Both the position numbers and the translations under genes were made by a program. From Nocardia carnea (GTDB lineage: Bacteria; Actinomycetota; Actinomycetes; Mycobacteriales; Mycobacteriaceae), in the NCBI RefSeq assembly GCF_029868325.1, contig NZ_JARWNW010000170.1:1-37785 (forward strand): a stretch of DNA of 37,785 nt, read 5' to 3'. Below the pieces are notes generated by a model that made no database searches, was not told the DNA's origin, and saw only the letters and a list, made by a program, of their open reading frames with translations. This document shows positions 1 to 7,149 of this stretch, piece by piece. Every line of letters begins with the position of its first letter. The stretch's first letter is position 1.

Positions 1-233
1 GTGCTCGACAAACTACCGCGCTGAAGTGGGCGGCGGGCTCTCCGATACCGAGATGGTGCGGGCGGCGCTGGCCGCCGCGCCCCCCCCGGGACCCCGGGGC
101 CGTACCCGCCGGGCCGGGGGGTTGGGCAGCCCGGGGCCGGGAGAGGGCCCCCCCCCCCCCGCGCCCCCCCGCCGCGCCCCCCCCGAAACTCCGTGCCGCT
201 ATCGACTCCCTCGGCGCGCACTGATTCCGCGCA
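1..233. other. Low-quality contig end with G/C homopolymers
   Basis: The first seven codons read VLDKLPR and a TGA at 22-24, which could be the tail of a truncated gene. A GTG at 26 then opens a frame reading MGGGLSDTEMVRAALAAA before the sequence dissolves into C and G runs, including 13 C at 148-160 and 8 C at 177-184. These runs destroy any frame. The stretch resembles a true gene start interrupted by sequencing or assembly errors, so no complete gene is called. The reading MVRAALA is faintly like the start of Acg-type nitroreductases (compare the gene at 36560), but this is a guess. Confidence 0.6.
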
Positions 234-1352
234 TCACGCGGGCGTCCGGTCCGGGGCGACGATGGTCCCGTAGTCGAGCCCACCGTGACTGTAGGTGGGC
301 ACGACAGGCCATTGGCGTTTCCACGGCGCGCATTCCGAGGACGGGATGATCTGCAACCAGCGCGGGTCGCGAGGCGAGGGCGAGGCCAGGGTTTTCTCCT
401 TGACCATCGAATCGTACTGGTCGAGCGAGTCTTCCAGGGTATTGCCGTTGAGGACTACCTCGCGGCCGTAGAACGCTGCCTGCTGTTTCACCCCGGGAAT
501 GGCGGACAGCTCGGGCTGCCAGCTGTCCGCGGCCATCCCGTTTTCCGAGGAAACCCAGATACCGTCGGGGGTGTTGAGGACCAGCGAGTGGTTGCCGTCG
601 GTATGCCCCGGCGTCCACAGCAGACTCACCCCGACACCGAGTTCGATATCACCGTCGAAGGTGAGCAGCCGGTCACGGGGAACACCGTTCATTCCGCCGT
701 CGACGTACCAGGCCCATTGCATCGGGTGCATGGATTCGAAGGTGCCGAGTTCTTTGCGGTGCGCGAGTAATTCGGCATTCGGGAACAGCGGCGGCCGCGG
801 CGCGGATTCGCCCTCGATCACCTCGGTGCTGCCCATGATCATGCGGACGTCCTGGACGTGGAGGTGGTCGAAGCTGAGGTAGTCGACATCGTCGTTGCGC
901 AGGCCGAGCCGGGGCAGCACCGTATCGGGGTCGTTGTAGTACTTGACGAAGAATTTGTCGGCGCCGAAGCGCTGGGAGAAGCGCTGCAGCTTGCGGTAGA
1001 ACGGCGCCTCCGCCGAACCGGCCGCCACGGTGGGCTCCCAGACCAAGGTTTTCAGGGTGCCGTCGAAACCTTCGAACTGGATCACGAACATCCGGTTGAC
1101 GATCGAGATCATCGGGTTCAGATTGAGTGAATAGCCCTGGAAGGCGAATCGTGCAGGATACGGCGCCGCGGCGATATCGAAACTCTGCACGGCTCGCACC
1201 TGCCCTTGGGCGAGGAAGCGGGCGCGGTAGCGGGTGGCGGCCTCGCGGATTGCGGCGAGGCGTTCGCCGCGGGGCCAGATATCGTGCACGCCGTCGAATT
1301 CGGGAATCGGGCGCACCCGATCGGTCCCGCGGTTTTCGGTTCCGGTGGTCAT
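234..1352 (-). CDS. Metallo-beta-lactamase-fold hydrolase-like protein
   Basis: A 372-residue protein. The sequence shows a degenerate metallo-beta-lactamase layout: H163-L-H165-V-Q-D168 where HxHxDH is usual, TPGHTDG with H250 as the later metal histidine, and a C-terminal YSHGG. These families hydrolyse esters, lactones or thioesters at a di-metal centre; the substrate here is unknown. The altered first motif (Q-D instead of D-H) may mean an unusual or single metal site. The ATG at 1350-1352 is preceded by AGGAGACG and overlaps the TGA of the dehydrogenase as ATGA, so the two are one operon with coupled translation. Control by the neighbouring TetR is inferred from the operator at 2226-2249. 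Confidence 0.75.
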   Translation of the reverse strand: MTTGTENRGTDRVRPIPEFDGVHDIWPRGERLAAIREAATRYRARFLAQGQVRAVQSFDIAAAPYPARFAFQGYSLNLNPMISIVNRMFVIQFEGFDGTLKTLVWEPTVAAGSAEAPFYRKLQRFSQRFGADKFFVKYYNDPDTVLPRLGLRNDDVDYLSFDHLHVQDVRMIMGSTEVIEGESAPRPPLFPNAELLAHRKELGTFESMHPMQWAWYVDGGMNGVPRDRLLTFDGDIELGVGVSLLWTPGHTDGNHSLVLNTPDGIWVSSENGMAADSWQPELSAIPGVKQQAAFYGREVVLNGNTLEDSLDQYDSMVKEKTLASPSPRDPRWLQIIPSSECAPWKRQWPVVPTYSHGGLDYGTIVAPDRTPA

Positions 1353-2206
1353 TGTTCGTCTCCTGGGGTGTCGGTGGGGGTGAGTGCGCCGCGTTCGTAT
1401 TCCGCCCGCGAGGAACGGTCCGTGCCCAATGCCGCAACTTGATTCGGGACCATTCGCCGGAAGACCGCCGCCCGCAGCGCGTCGGGCAGTATCCCCACGG
1501 CGCGGACCAGCGGGCCCACATAGCGTGGGATGGTCACCTCGAACCGTGGGCGGGCGATGACACCGGCGACCGCCCGGGCGACATCGTGGGGAGTGAGCAT
1601 CGCGACCGGACCCGGCGAGGTGCCGGCCGCCAGTTCGGTATCGACCACGGTCGGCATCACCACCGACAGTTCGACGCCGCTGCCGCGGAGCTCGGTGCGG
1701 ACCGCACTGAGGTAGCCGTACACACCGTGTTTGGTCGCCGCGTAGGTCGCTTCGCCGGCGGGGGCGAGTTTGGACGCCGCGGAGGCGACGGTGACGATAT
1801 GCCCGCGGCCGCGGGCGCGCATCCGGGGCGCGGCCAGGCGGACGCCGCGGATCACGCCGTGCAGGTTGACCTCGAGCTGCCGCTGGGTTGCCCGCTCGGG
1901 TTCCTCGTCGAACCGGCCGGCCCACATCACGCCTGCGTTGTTGACCAGTACGTCGATCCGCTGCCAGCGCTGTTCGACCGCGTCGAGGAATCGGGTGAAG
2001 GACGCTTCGTCCCCGACATCGACCGCGAATCCGGAGGCTTCACCGGGCAAACGGCCGGCAGCGGTCGCGGCATGCTGTTCGTCCAGGTCACCGATCGCTA
2101 CGCGCGCGCCCGCCGCGGCGAGCTCGGCAGCGATGGCCAGGCCGATCCCGCGGGCGGCGCCGGTCACCGCGATCACTCGGCCCCTCAGCTCATTCGTCGA
2201 GCGCAC
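1349..2206 (-). CDS. Short-chain dehydrogenase/reductase (SDR)
   Basis: A 285-residue classical SDR. The N-terminus carries the Rossmann dinucleotide motif TGAARGIG (about residues 15-22), followed by NNAG, a catalytic serine in VASAAS, and the YAATK (YxxxK) catalytic pair. Members oxidise or reduce hydroxyl/keto groups with NAD(P)(H); a lipid or steroid substrate is plausible but not shown. The GTG start at 2204-2206 is supported by AAAGGAG about 6 nt upstream. It is the first gene of the operon with the MBL-fold protein. A TetR-type operator lies 20 nt upstream of the start, between this gene and the tetR gene. Confidence 0.9.
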   Translation of the reverse strand: MRSTNELRGRVIAVTGAARGIGLAIAAELAAAGARVAIGDLDEQHAATAAGRLPGEASGFAVDVGDEASFTRFLDAVEQRWQRIDVLVNNAGVMWAGRFDEEPERATQRQLEVNLHGVIRGVRLAAPRMRARGRGHIVTVASAASKLAPAGEATYAATKHGVYGYLSAVRTELRGSGVELSVVMPTVVDTELAAGTSPGPVAMLTPHDVARAVAGVIARPRFEVTIPRYVGPLVRAVGILPDALRAAVFRRMVPNQVAALGTDRSSRAEYERGALTPTDTPGDEQ

Positions 2207-2225
2207 GGATAGCTCCTTTCCGGTT

Positions 2226-2249
2226 ATTTGACATGTATTCGTGTCAGAT
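2226..2249. promoter_or_regulatory. TetR-type operator upstream of the SDR operon
   Basis: The inverted repeat is ATTTGACA-N8-TGTCAGAT. It matches the site at 3004-3027 at 20 of 24 positions when that site is read on the other strand. It sits just upstream of the SDR start, in position to block transcription of the SDR/MBL operon. Binding by the TetR protein encoded at 2313-2954 is inferred from the paired sites. Confidence 0.7.
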
Positions 2250-2312
2250 GAAGTGTGCAGTATGGCGCGGCAGGAGGCAAGGAAAATCGCTTGCCGAGCC
2301 GGAGGGTGCGAA

Positions 2313-2954
2313 CTAGCGCTTCAAACCGTCCAGTGCAGCGAGGAACAACGTGGTACACACCTCGACGAGCATTTCGGGCGAGTGCCGCGTACCCGTCATC
2401 ATCCAGTCCACGAGCAGGTTGTTGACGGCACCCGAGAGCGCGATCGCAGTCAGCCGCGACCGCTCGCCGACCGAGTCGACGCCCGGATCCGCCGACCATA
2501 CGGAGGCGATCAGATCGGCGAAGGCGCGGAGCACCCCGTGGCGTAATTCCTCGATTTCGGGCGATACGCCGACGACCTCGATGAGCACGATCCGGGCGCG
2601 GCGCGGGTCCGCGGTGAGATAACCGACGAACGCCGACAGGCCGTCGTGTGCGGCTGTGCCGATATCGCCGTCCGCCGCGTCGATCGCAGCCTGTGTGGAG
2701 AGACGGAGCTCGGCGACGATTTCGCCGTATACACCAGCCAGGGCGGCATGGCGGTCGCGGAAGGATTCGTAGAAATATCGTTCGGTCAGACCGGCGGCGA
2801 CGCAGATCTGCTTGACCGAGGTCGCTGCGAAACCGGCGGTACCGAACAGTTCCAGTGCGGCCCCGAGGATCGCGGCCCGCCGGGCCCGGGTGCGCTCGGC
2901 GGCGTCCATACCGGAATAGCGGCGGCCGGCGCCCCGGTCTCGTGCGGCGGCCAT
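2313..2954 (-). CDS. TetR/AcrR family transcriptional regulator
   Basis: A 213-residue protein with an N-terminal TetR helix-turn-helix: RRAAILGAALELFGTAGFAATSVKQIC, then AGLTERYFYESFRDRHAAL. The remaining ~140 residues are a helical ligand-binding domain typical of the family; the inducer is unknown. The ATG at 2952-2954 was chosen because GGAAGGAG lies 5-6 nt upstream; longer in-frame starts would run into the operator. It lies between the SDR operon, same strand, and a divergent esterase. Near-identical palindromes precede both the SDR operon and the tetR/esterase intergenic region, so it probably represses all of them and itself. Confidence 0.9.
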   Translation of the reverse strand: MAAARDRGAGRRYSGMDAAERTRARRAAILGAALELFGTAGFAATSVKQICVAAGLTERYFYESFRDRHAALAGVYGEIVAELRLSTQAAIDAADGDIGTAAHDGLSAFVGYLTADPRRARIVLIEVVGVSPEIEELRHGVLRAFADLIASVWSADPGVDSVGERSRLTAIALSGAVNNLLVDWMMTGTRHSPEMLVEVCTTLFLAALDGLKR

Positions 2955-3003
2955 CGTCGCTCCTTCCGGTTGGCGGTGTGGTCGTGCCATACTGGCCGAC
3001 ATC

Positions 3004-3027
3004 ATCTGACAAGTGTACATGTCAGAT
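3004..3027. promoter_or_regulatory. TetR-type operator in the tetR/esterase divergent region
   Basis: Perfect 8-bp arms ATCTGACA-N8-TGTCAGAT lie between the tetR start (2954) and the esterase start (3054). The central AGTGTACA is itself nearly symmetric. The position allows one repressor dimer pair to control both directions. Confidence 0.75.
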
Positions 3028-3053
3028 AAAGCCGTCGACCCCAGGGACACGTC

Positions 3054-4049
3054 GTGACCAGTGAAACCAAACCCGCCACTCCCCCGCCGCAGTTGGCGCC
3101 CGTGCTGAACCTGCACGACGATGCCGGTCTCGGCACGCGGGTGACGTATGTGCCGGCCCGCCTGATCGCCAAGCAGGGCTATCGGATCTGGCCGCTGAAC
3201 GATCCCGGTATCCGCGCACTCGCACTGCTCGATACCGTGGTCGGCCGGCTGCCGCGACTGCCCGGCGTCCAATGCTCCGTCACCGAACTGGGCGCGGTCC
3301 CCGTCGAGGAGTACCGGCCCGCGATCACCGCACAGGACGGCTTGGCCGGCGCGACCGTGCTGGACCTGCACGGCGGCGGCTTCACCTTCTGCGGCGCCGG
3401 TACGCACCGCCGGGTGGCGAGCAGAATGGCGCACACTCTGGCCGTGCCGGTGTACTCCGTGCTCTACCGGCAGCTGCCCCACGGCGGGGTGGGGTCCGCG
3501 GTACACGACGCCTGCACCGCCTATCGAGCCCTGCTCGAGCGCTGCCCGGACCCCGGCAAAGTAGTCCTCGCGGGTGATTCGTCGGGTGGTTTCCTCGCCG
3601 CCAAAACCTGCGAACTGGCCGCGGCCGACGGACTGCCGGCGCCCGCCGCCTTGATCGGCTACTCCCCGCACGTGGACCTCGACGCCGATCGGCGTGCCGA
3701 CGAAATCATCGGTCACGACGCCCTCATGCCGGTTTCGGCCTACCGGCGCGCGAAACGGAAATGGGCGCGCGGCCCGCTGGCCCCGCGCGGTGCGCGCTCG
3801 ATGCTGGAGGTCGATCCGGCAGTGTTTCCCCCAGCCTTCCTCACCGCAGCACGACGGGAGATGTTCGAAGCCGATATCCGGGATTTCACCGGGCTTCTCG
3901 CCGACGCCGGACGTATCGTCGAAACGCATATCTGGCGTGGCCAGGTACACGCCTTCCCCGTTCTCGACGCGTTACTGCCCGAAAGCCGCGAGGCGATGCG
4001 ATTGACCGGGGTCTTCCTGCGCAGCAAGGTATTCGGGGCCACTTCCTGA
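3054..4049 (+). CDS. Alpha/beta hydrolase, hormone-sensitive-lipase type esterase
   Basis: A 331-residue alpha/beta-hydrolase fold-3 protein. It has the HSL-family oxyanion motif LHGGGF (about residue 105) and the nucleophile elbow G174-D-S176-S-G-G. The C-terminal catalytic histidine is probably the one in GQVHAFPV, with an acidic residue in the preceding FEADIRDF segment. The family hydrolyses short to medium acyl esters. Start is GTG at 3054, 27 bp after the palindromic operator; the ribosome binding site is weak, so a slightly later start is possible. It is divergent from tetR and shares its operator region, which suggests that the esterase, SDR and MBL protein act on one ester-containing compound. 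Confidence 0.88.
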   Translation: MTSETKPATPPPQLAPVLNLHDDAGLGTRVTYVPARLIAKQGYRIWPLNDPGIRALALLDTVVGRLPRLPGVQCSVTELGAVPVEEYRPAITAQDGLAGATVLDLHGGGFTFCGAGTHRRVASRMAHTLAVPVYSVLYRQLPHGGVGSAVHDACTAYRALLERCPDPGKVVLAGDSSGGFLAAKTCELAAADGLPAPAALIGYSPHVDLDADRRADEIIGHDALMPVSAYRRAKRKWARGPLAPRGARSMLEVDPAVFPPAFLTAARREMFEADIRDFTGLLADAGRIVETHIWRGQVHAFPVLDALLPESREAMRLTGVFLRSKVFGATS

Positions 4050-4157
4050 CGAACTCCTCGCCGGCCAGGTTCGGTGGCACTGCATTACCCGTCGAACGGT
4101 CGCGCCGCGGCATCGGCGCGGCCGACCGGATACGCCAGGTCAAGGATCGACCGCGAC

Positions 4158-5171
4158 TCACGGATCCGCGGCCGACCGCTCCTCGACCGCCTGCACGAGT
4201 GCCGACGCGAGCAGTGCGACAGCCCGTTCGTCGTCATGGGCCAATTGCCGCAGGAGATTCAGCGCGAGAGTTCCCGGCATCTCGGCGAGCGCCTGGGTCA
4301 GCCGCGTCCGGACCGCGGGATCGGCCGGGTGCGCGGCGAATTCGGCGGTGAGCGCGGTCATGATCCGGTCGGCCCATACCGCATCCGCGGCCAAACCGCC
4401 CAGGAGTTCGGCCGCATCGACATCGTTAGGGCCCTCAACGACTGTGCGGATGAGCTGCGGCACGGCCGTGGTCACACCCCGCGCACCGAGCGCGAGAGCT
4501 GCATACCGGCGGACCGCCGGGTCTTGATCCGTGAGCGCCTCGGTCAGCACCGGTGTGGCCTCGGGTAGCTCGGCAAGCGCGTGGATCGCACGTCGGCGGA
4601 TATCGGCGTCGTCCGAGCGCAGACCCGATGCGAGACCCTCCACCGCATCCCCCTCGGCCCGGGCGAGGGCCCAGCGCAACGAACCGGCTACGTTCGGATC
4701 GGATTCCGCCAGAACGGCGGCGGCCAGCACCTCGGCGGGCGGCGGCACATCCTCGGGCGGAGCCAGGATCGCCTGCTGGCGGCGCGCGGCATACGGCGAC
4801 CCGAGCCCGTGCAGAAGTTCGACGATACGCAGGACGTCCTGCCAGCCGGTGGGGCCGGCCGCATCGACGGTGCGCAGCCGGTCGAGGAGCTCCTGCTCCC
4901 GGTTCAGCCGTTCGCCGGTCTTCCGGATCAGGTCGCCGACCAGTGCGGACGGGGTGAATCCGGGATCGTCGAGGGCCCGCCCGATCTCACGCAGCGACAA
5001 TCCCAGCGACCGCAGGCCCTCCACATGGAAGATCCGCCGGATGTCCTCGGGCGAGTATTCGCGGTAGCCGCCCACGGTGCGGCCGGTGGGGCGCACGAGC
5101 CCGAGGGAGTCGTAGTGGCGGAGCATCCGGGTGCTCACCCCCGAGCGTCGTGCGACCTCACCGATCAGCAT
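4158..5171 (-). CDS. MerR-family regulator fused to HEAT repeats
   Basis: A 337-residue protein. Residues 1-70 are a MerR winged helix-turn-helix (MLIGEVARRSGVSTRMLRHY, then the GYREYSPEDI wing). From about residue 150 onward it is built of alpha-helical HEAT-like repeats, for example VEGLASGLRSDDADIRRRAI and VLTEALTDQDPAVRRYAALA. The repeats replace the usual small effector domain and suggest protein or peptide sensing. The ATG at 5169-5171 follows GAGGAGG and overlaps the stop of the upstream HEAT gene by 7 bp, so the two are co-translated. Self-regulation through the GACCTT-N11-AAGGTC dyad at 5866-5888 is inferred. Confidence 0.88.
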   Translation of the reverse strand: MLIGEVARRSGVSTRMLRHYDSLGLVRPTGRTVGGYREYSPEDIRRIFHVEGLRSLGLSLREIGRALDDPGFTPSALVGDLIRKTGERLNREQELLDRLRTVDAAGPTGWQDVLRIVELLHGLGSPYAARRQQAILAPPEDVPPPAEVLAAAVLAESDPNVAGSLRWALARAEGDAVEGLASGLRSDDADIRRRAIHALAELPEATPVLTEALTDQDPAVRRYAALALGARGVTTAVPQLIRTVVEGPNDVDAAELLGGLAADAVWADRIMTALTAEFAAHPADPAVRTRLTQALAEMPGTLALNLLRQLAHDDERAVALLASALVQAVEERSAADP

Positions 5172-5848
5172 GCGGCCTCCTCACCGTCCGGTCCGAGCGC
5201 CACCACCCGCCGGGCCGCGTCGACGGCGAGGTCGAAACCGGCGTCCGGGTCGCGCAGAAGGCGCTGCGTGGCGCTCGCATGCGCCCGCACTGCCGGATTC
5301 TTGTCGACCACGGCTGCGTCGAGTACGGGTTCGGCCGGCTCACCGAGCGCAACGAAGGCCCGGCTGAGACTGAGCTGGACCTCTCGGTCGCCCCGCGCCA
5401 ACTGTGTGGCCAGCTCCCCGGCCAGCGCGCCCCTCTCCTCTTCCGGCGCCAGTACGACGGCGGCGCGCCAGGCACTCCGCGCGACCTCGTCGTCGGGGTC
5501 ACGCAGCAGTGAGCGCGTGATCGCGGGCCAGACGGCGCGGTCACCGATCTTCGACAACGTATGCAGGGCCTGACTGCGCGCCTGTGCGCACTCGGAAGTG
5601 AGCTCTGCGCGGAGTTTCGGAAGCGTGATCTGCGGCGGAAGCCGGGTCAGCGCCCAGGTGAGCATGTCACGTACGAAGAAGTCGGGTTCGACCGCGCACC
5701 GCTGCACCAGCGCGTCGACGAGTTCCGGCGCGGGACGTGTGCCGGCGGCCAGCGCCGCCTGCAGCCGCGTCGACGAGTCCGGGGCGGCCAATGCGCCGAG
5801 CAGCCGTGTGTATCCAGAGTTCCTGTGTGTCGTATTGATGGGTACCAC
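5165..5848 (-). CDS. HEAT-repeat protein, partner of the MerR regulator
   Basis: A 227-residue protein made almost entirely of HEAT/PBS-lyase-like helical repeats (STRLQAALAAG, DFFVRDMLTWALTRLP, DDEVARSAWRAAVVLA, NPAVRAHASATQRLL). No catalytic motif was seen. It is first in the operon with the MerR/HEAT regulator, whose repeats resemble it, so a shared origin or direct interaction is likely. The only upstream in-frame start is GTG at 5846-5848. A possible GGAGG touches this codon and is too close to act normally. The MerR-type promoter places transcription start only a few nt upstream, so the mRNA may be nearly leaderless. Confidence 0.75.
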   Translation of the reverse strand: MVPINTTHRNSGYTRLLGALAAPDSSTRLQAALAAGTRPAPELVDALVQRCAVEPDFFVRDMLTWALTRLPPQITLPKLRAELTSECAQARSQALHTLSKIGDRAVWPAITRSLLRDPDDEVARSAWRAAVVLAPEEERGALAGELATQLARGDREVQLSLSRAFVALGEPAEPVLDAAVVDKNPAVRAHASATQRLLRDPDAGFDLAVDAARRVVALGPDGEEAAC

Positions 5849-5865
5849 CTCCGACAGCCAGTCAA

Positions 5866-5888
5866 GACCTTGTCACAGTGAGAAGGTC
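5866..5888 (-). promoter_or_regulatory. MerR-type operator/promoter
   Basis: A 23-bp dyad GACCTT-N11-AAGGTC lies 18 bp upstream of the HEAT gene. On the minus strand a -35-like TTGACC overlaps its left end and a weak -10-like TTGACT follows its right end. That gives the overlong spacer spanned by a dyad that is characteristic of MerR-activated promoters. The regulator is probably the MerR/HEAT protein encoded in the same operon. Confidence 0.65.
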
Positions 5889-5903
5889 AAGTACAGGAAC
5901 CCT

Positions 5904-6012
5904 CGAGGCGGCAGGCAATGCGGCGTCACCGGGAGCAGTCGCGGTGTCGCGACCGGCAGGTGCATGCGCTCGCACCGAGCACCAGGCACTCGGCGCGAGC
6001 GCATCGTTTTTA
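5904..6012 (+). ncRNA. Candidate ~110-nt small RNA ending in an intrinsic terminator
   Basis: A plus-strand -35-like TTGTCA (5870-5875) and weak -10-like TACAGG (5892-5897, spacer 16) lie inside the MerR operator region. A textbook hairpin plus T-run ends at 6011. No + strand gene lies upstream that would need this terminator. A short RNA divergent from the HEAT operon is one explanation. The promoter is weak, so this is tentative. Confidence 0.25.
5964..6011 (+). terminator. Strong hairpin with T-tract
   Basis: The stem is ATGCGCTCGC-A-CCGAG paired with CTCGG-C-GCGAGCGCAT, giving 10 + 5 bp around one internal mismatch, with a 9-nt loop. It is followed by CGTTTTT at 6005-6011. The T-run is on the + side only. 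Read on the minus strand it could still stop the micropeptide transcript before the HEAT promoter, as actinobacterial terminators often lack a U-tract. Confidence 0.7.
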
Positions 6013-6134
6013 CGTGAACAAGGACTGAGAGCGGTCGAGCGATGGCGACCCGGCGGCCACCGCGGTCCTCGCTCTCCCAGAAGCAACTATCCGGCAAGGG
6101 ACAGCTGCCGTCGGCGTGACACTGGGCTCGTATA

Positions 6135-6227
6135 TCAGCTGATGCCGATATCGAGTCCGAACATGACGGCGAGCCACCTGAGGAACAGGTCGATACCCAC
6201 ACCGACATCGAGGCCGAAGGAACCCAT
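6135..6227 (-). CDS. 30-residue hydrophobic micropeptide, unrecognised
   Basis: A 31-codon frame (30 residues plus TGA) starting ATG at 6225-6227. A full consensus ribosome binding site, AAGGAGGT (+ strand 6235-6242), lies 7 nt upstream and is one of the best in the window. The peptide begins MGSFGLDVGVGIDLF, continues LRWLAVMF and ends GLDIGIS. The motif FGLD-V/I-G-V/I occurs near both ends around a central LFLRWLAVMF, so it has a duplicated, nearly symmetric pattern with regularly spaced aspartates. It is hydrophobic enough to lie on or in a membrane. It is not MftA, since it lacks the C-terminal Val-Tyr. I do not recognise a family. It sits 157 bp after the tetR gene on the same strand and ahead of a strong hairpin, so it may be its own unit or a tetR co-transcript. 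Confidence 0.6.
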   Translation of the reverse strand: MGSFGLDVGVGIDLFLRWLAVMFGLDIGIS

Positions 6228-6383
6228 CGTTCCCACCTCCTTCCAGCGGATCGATCTCGTGCATATTTCCCGACCCATCTCCTATATCGCCCACCGGTAC
6301 CCGGATGTGTCGGCGGGAACAGGGTCCGGCGGAAACCCCGCCCGGCGTCCGCGTCTCGCTGTAGCCGGTGGCGGCCGGCCCAC

Positions 6384-7031
6384 TCAGTGATCGGTCAACA
6401 GGCCGTCGATCAGGGCACGCAGGCCCCGTTCGTAGATATCGGCTTCGGTGAGCTCGGCCCAGCGGTCGGCCACGGTGGCCAATCGAGGCCATTCGGAGCG
6501 GTCCAGCGAGCCGAATATCCTGTCGCGCATCGTCGCCCGGTCATCGGCCGCACGGCGCCGCGATGCCGCGGCGCGGACCAGGATCTCCCCCGCGGTGTAG
6601 TACCAGATCGTCCGGTACGCGTGTACGGCGTCCTCCGTGGACAGACCGCAAACGACGGCCCCGTCGATGATCTGTTCCGGGTACCAAAGAGCAGCCGGAG
6701 ACAGTAGGTCATCGGCGGTCAGCACCTCGACCGCCCACGGAACCTGCACCAGGGTGTCGTGCATGGCCCGCGCCGCGAGCACCACCCGCTCCCGCGGGTT
6801 CTCCGGCAACTCCGGACGCCGGATGCCCGCGGCAACCTCGTCCAGCAGAAGTAGCAGCAACTCTTCCTTGTTCCGGACATGGTGATAGACCGCCATCGGC
6901 GTGACGCCCAACCGGGCCGCGAGCCGCCGCATGGTCAGCGCGTCCGCGCCGTCTTTGTCGATCAGCTCGCCGGCCGCCGTCAGGATCTGGGCCCGTGACA
7001 AGCGTGGTGGGCGTCCGGTGCGAGTGGTCAC
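6384..7031 (-). CDS. TetR-family regulator with tetracycline-repressor-type C-domain
   Basis: A 215-residue protein. The HTH region reads RPPRLSRAQILTAAGELIDKDG, then RRLAARLGVTPMAVYHHVRNKEELLLLL, the wording of TetR(D)-like regulators with a TetR_C-type ligand domain. The start is GTG at 7029-7031, the only sensible start before the operator; its ribosome binding site is poor. It is divergent from a cupin/NmrA-like pair, and the 30-bp palindrome at 7077-7106 lies between them. Repression of itself and the pair is inferred; the ligand is unknown. Confidence 0.88.
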   Translation of the reverse strand: MTTRTGRPPRLSRAQILTAAGELIDKDGADALTMRRLAARLGVTPMAVYHHVRNKEELLLLLLDEVAAGIRRPELPENPRERVVLAARAMHDTLVQVPWAVEVLTADDLLSPAALWYPEQIIDGAVVCGLSTEDAVHAYRTIWYYTAGEILVRAAASRRRAADDRATMRDRIFGSLDRSEWPRLATVADRWAELTEADIYERGLRALIDGLLTDH

Positions 7032-7076
7032 CGAGCCATCTTGGCACGACCCCCTCGACAAGTGGGTCGCGGCTCC

Positions 7077-7106
7077 GCTAGTTTTTGTACACGTATAAAA
7101 ACTAGC
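7077..7106. promoter_or_regulatory. 30-bp TetR-type operator
   Basis: Perfect 10-bp arms GCTAGTTTTT and AAAAACTAGC flank a 10-nt core GTACACGTAT that is itself nearly symmetric. It is located between the divergent tetR (start 7031) and cupin (start 7150) genes. The A/T-rich arms stand out sharply from the GC-rich surroundings. Confidence 0.75.
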
Positions 7107-7149
7107 GGCCAGGCCCCGGCGCACGCCGGGACGAGATGAAGGAAAAAGG

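Noticed and set aside
3018..3950. Long minus-strand frame opposite the esterase, extending upstream from tetR
   Set aside because: It is antisense to a gene with clear catalytic motifs and joined to tetR only because no stop intervenes; tetR has its own start with a good ribosome binding site.
6135..6227. The micropeptide as a mycofactocin precursor (MftA)
   Set aside because: It is about the right size, but MftA ends in a conserved Gly-Met-Cys-Gly-Val-Tyr type tail; this peptide ends GLDIGIS and contains no Tyr or Cys.
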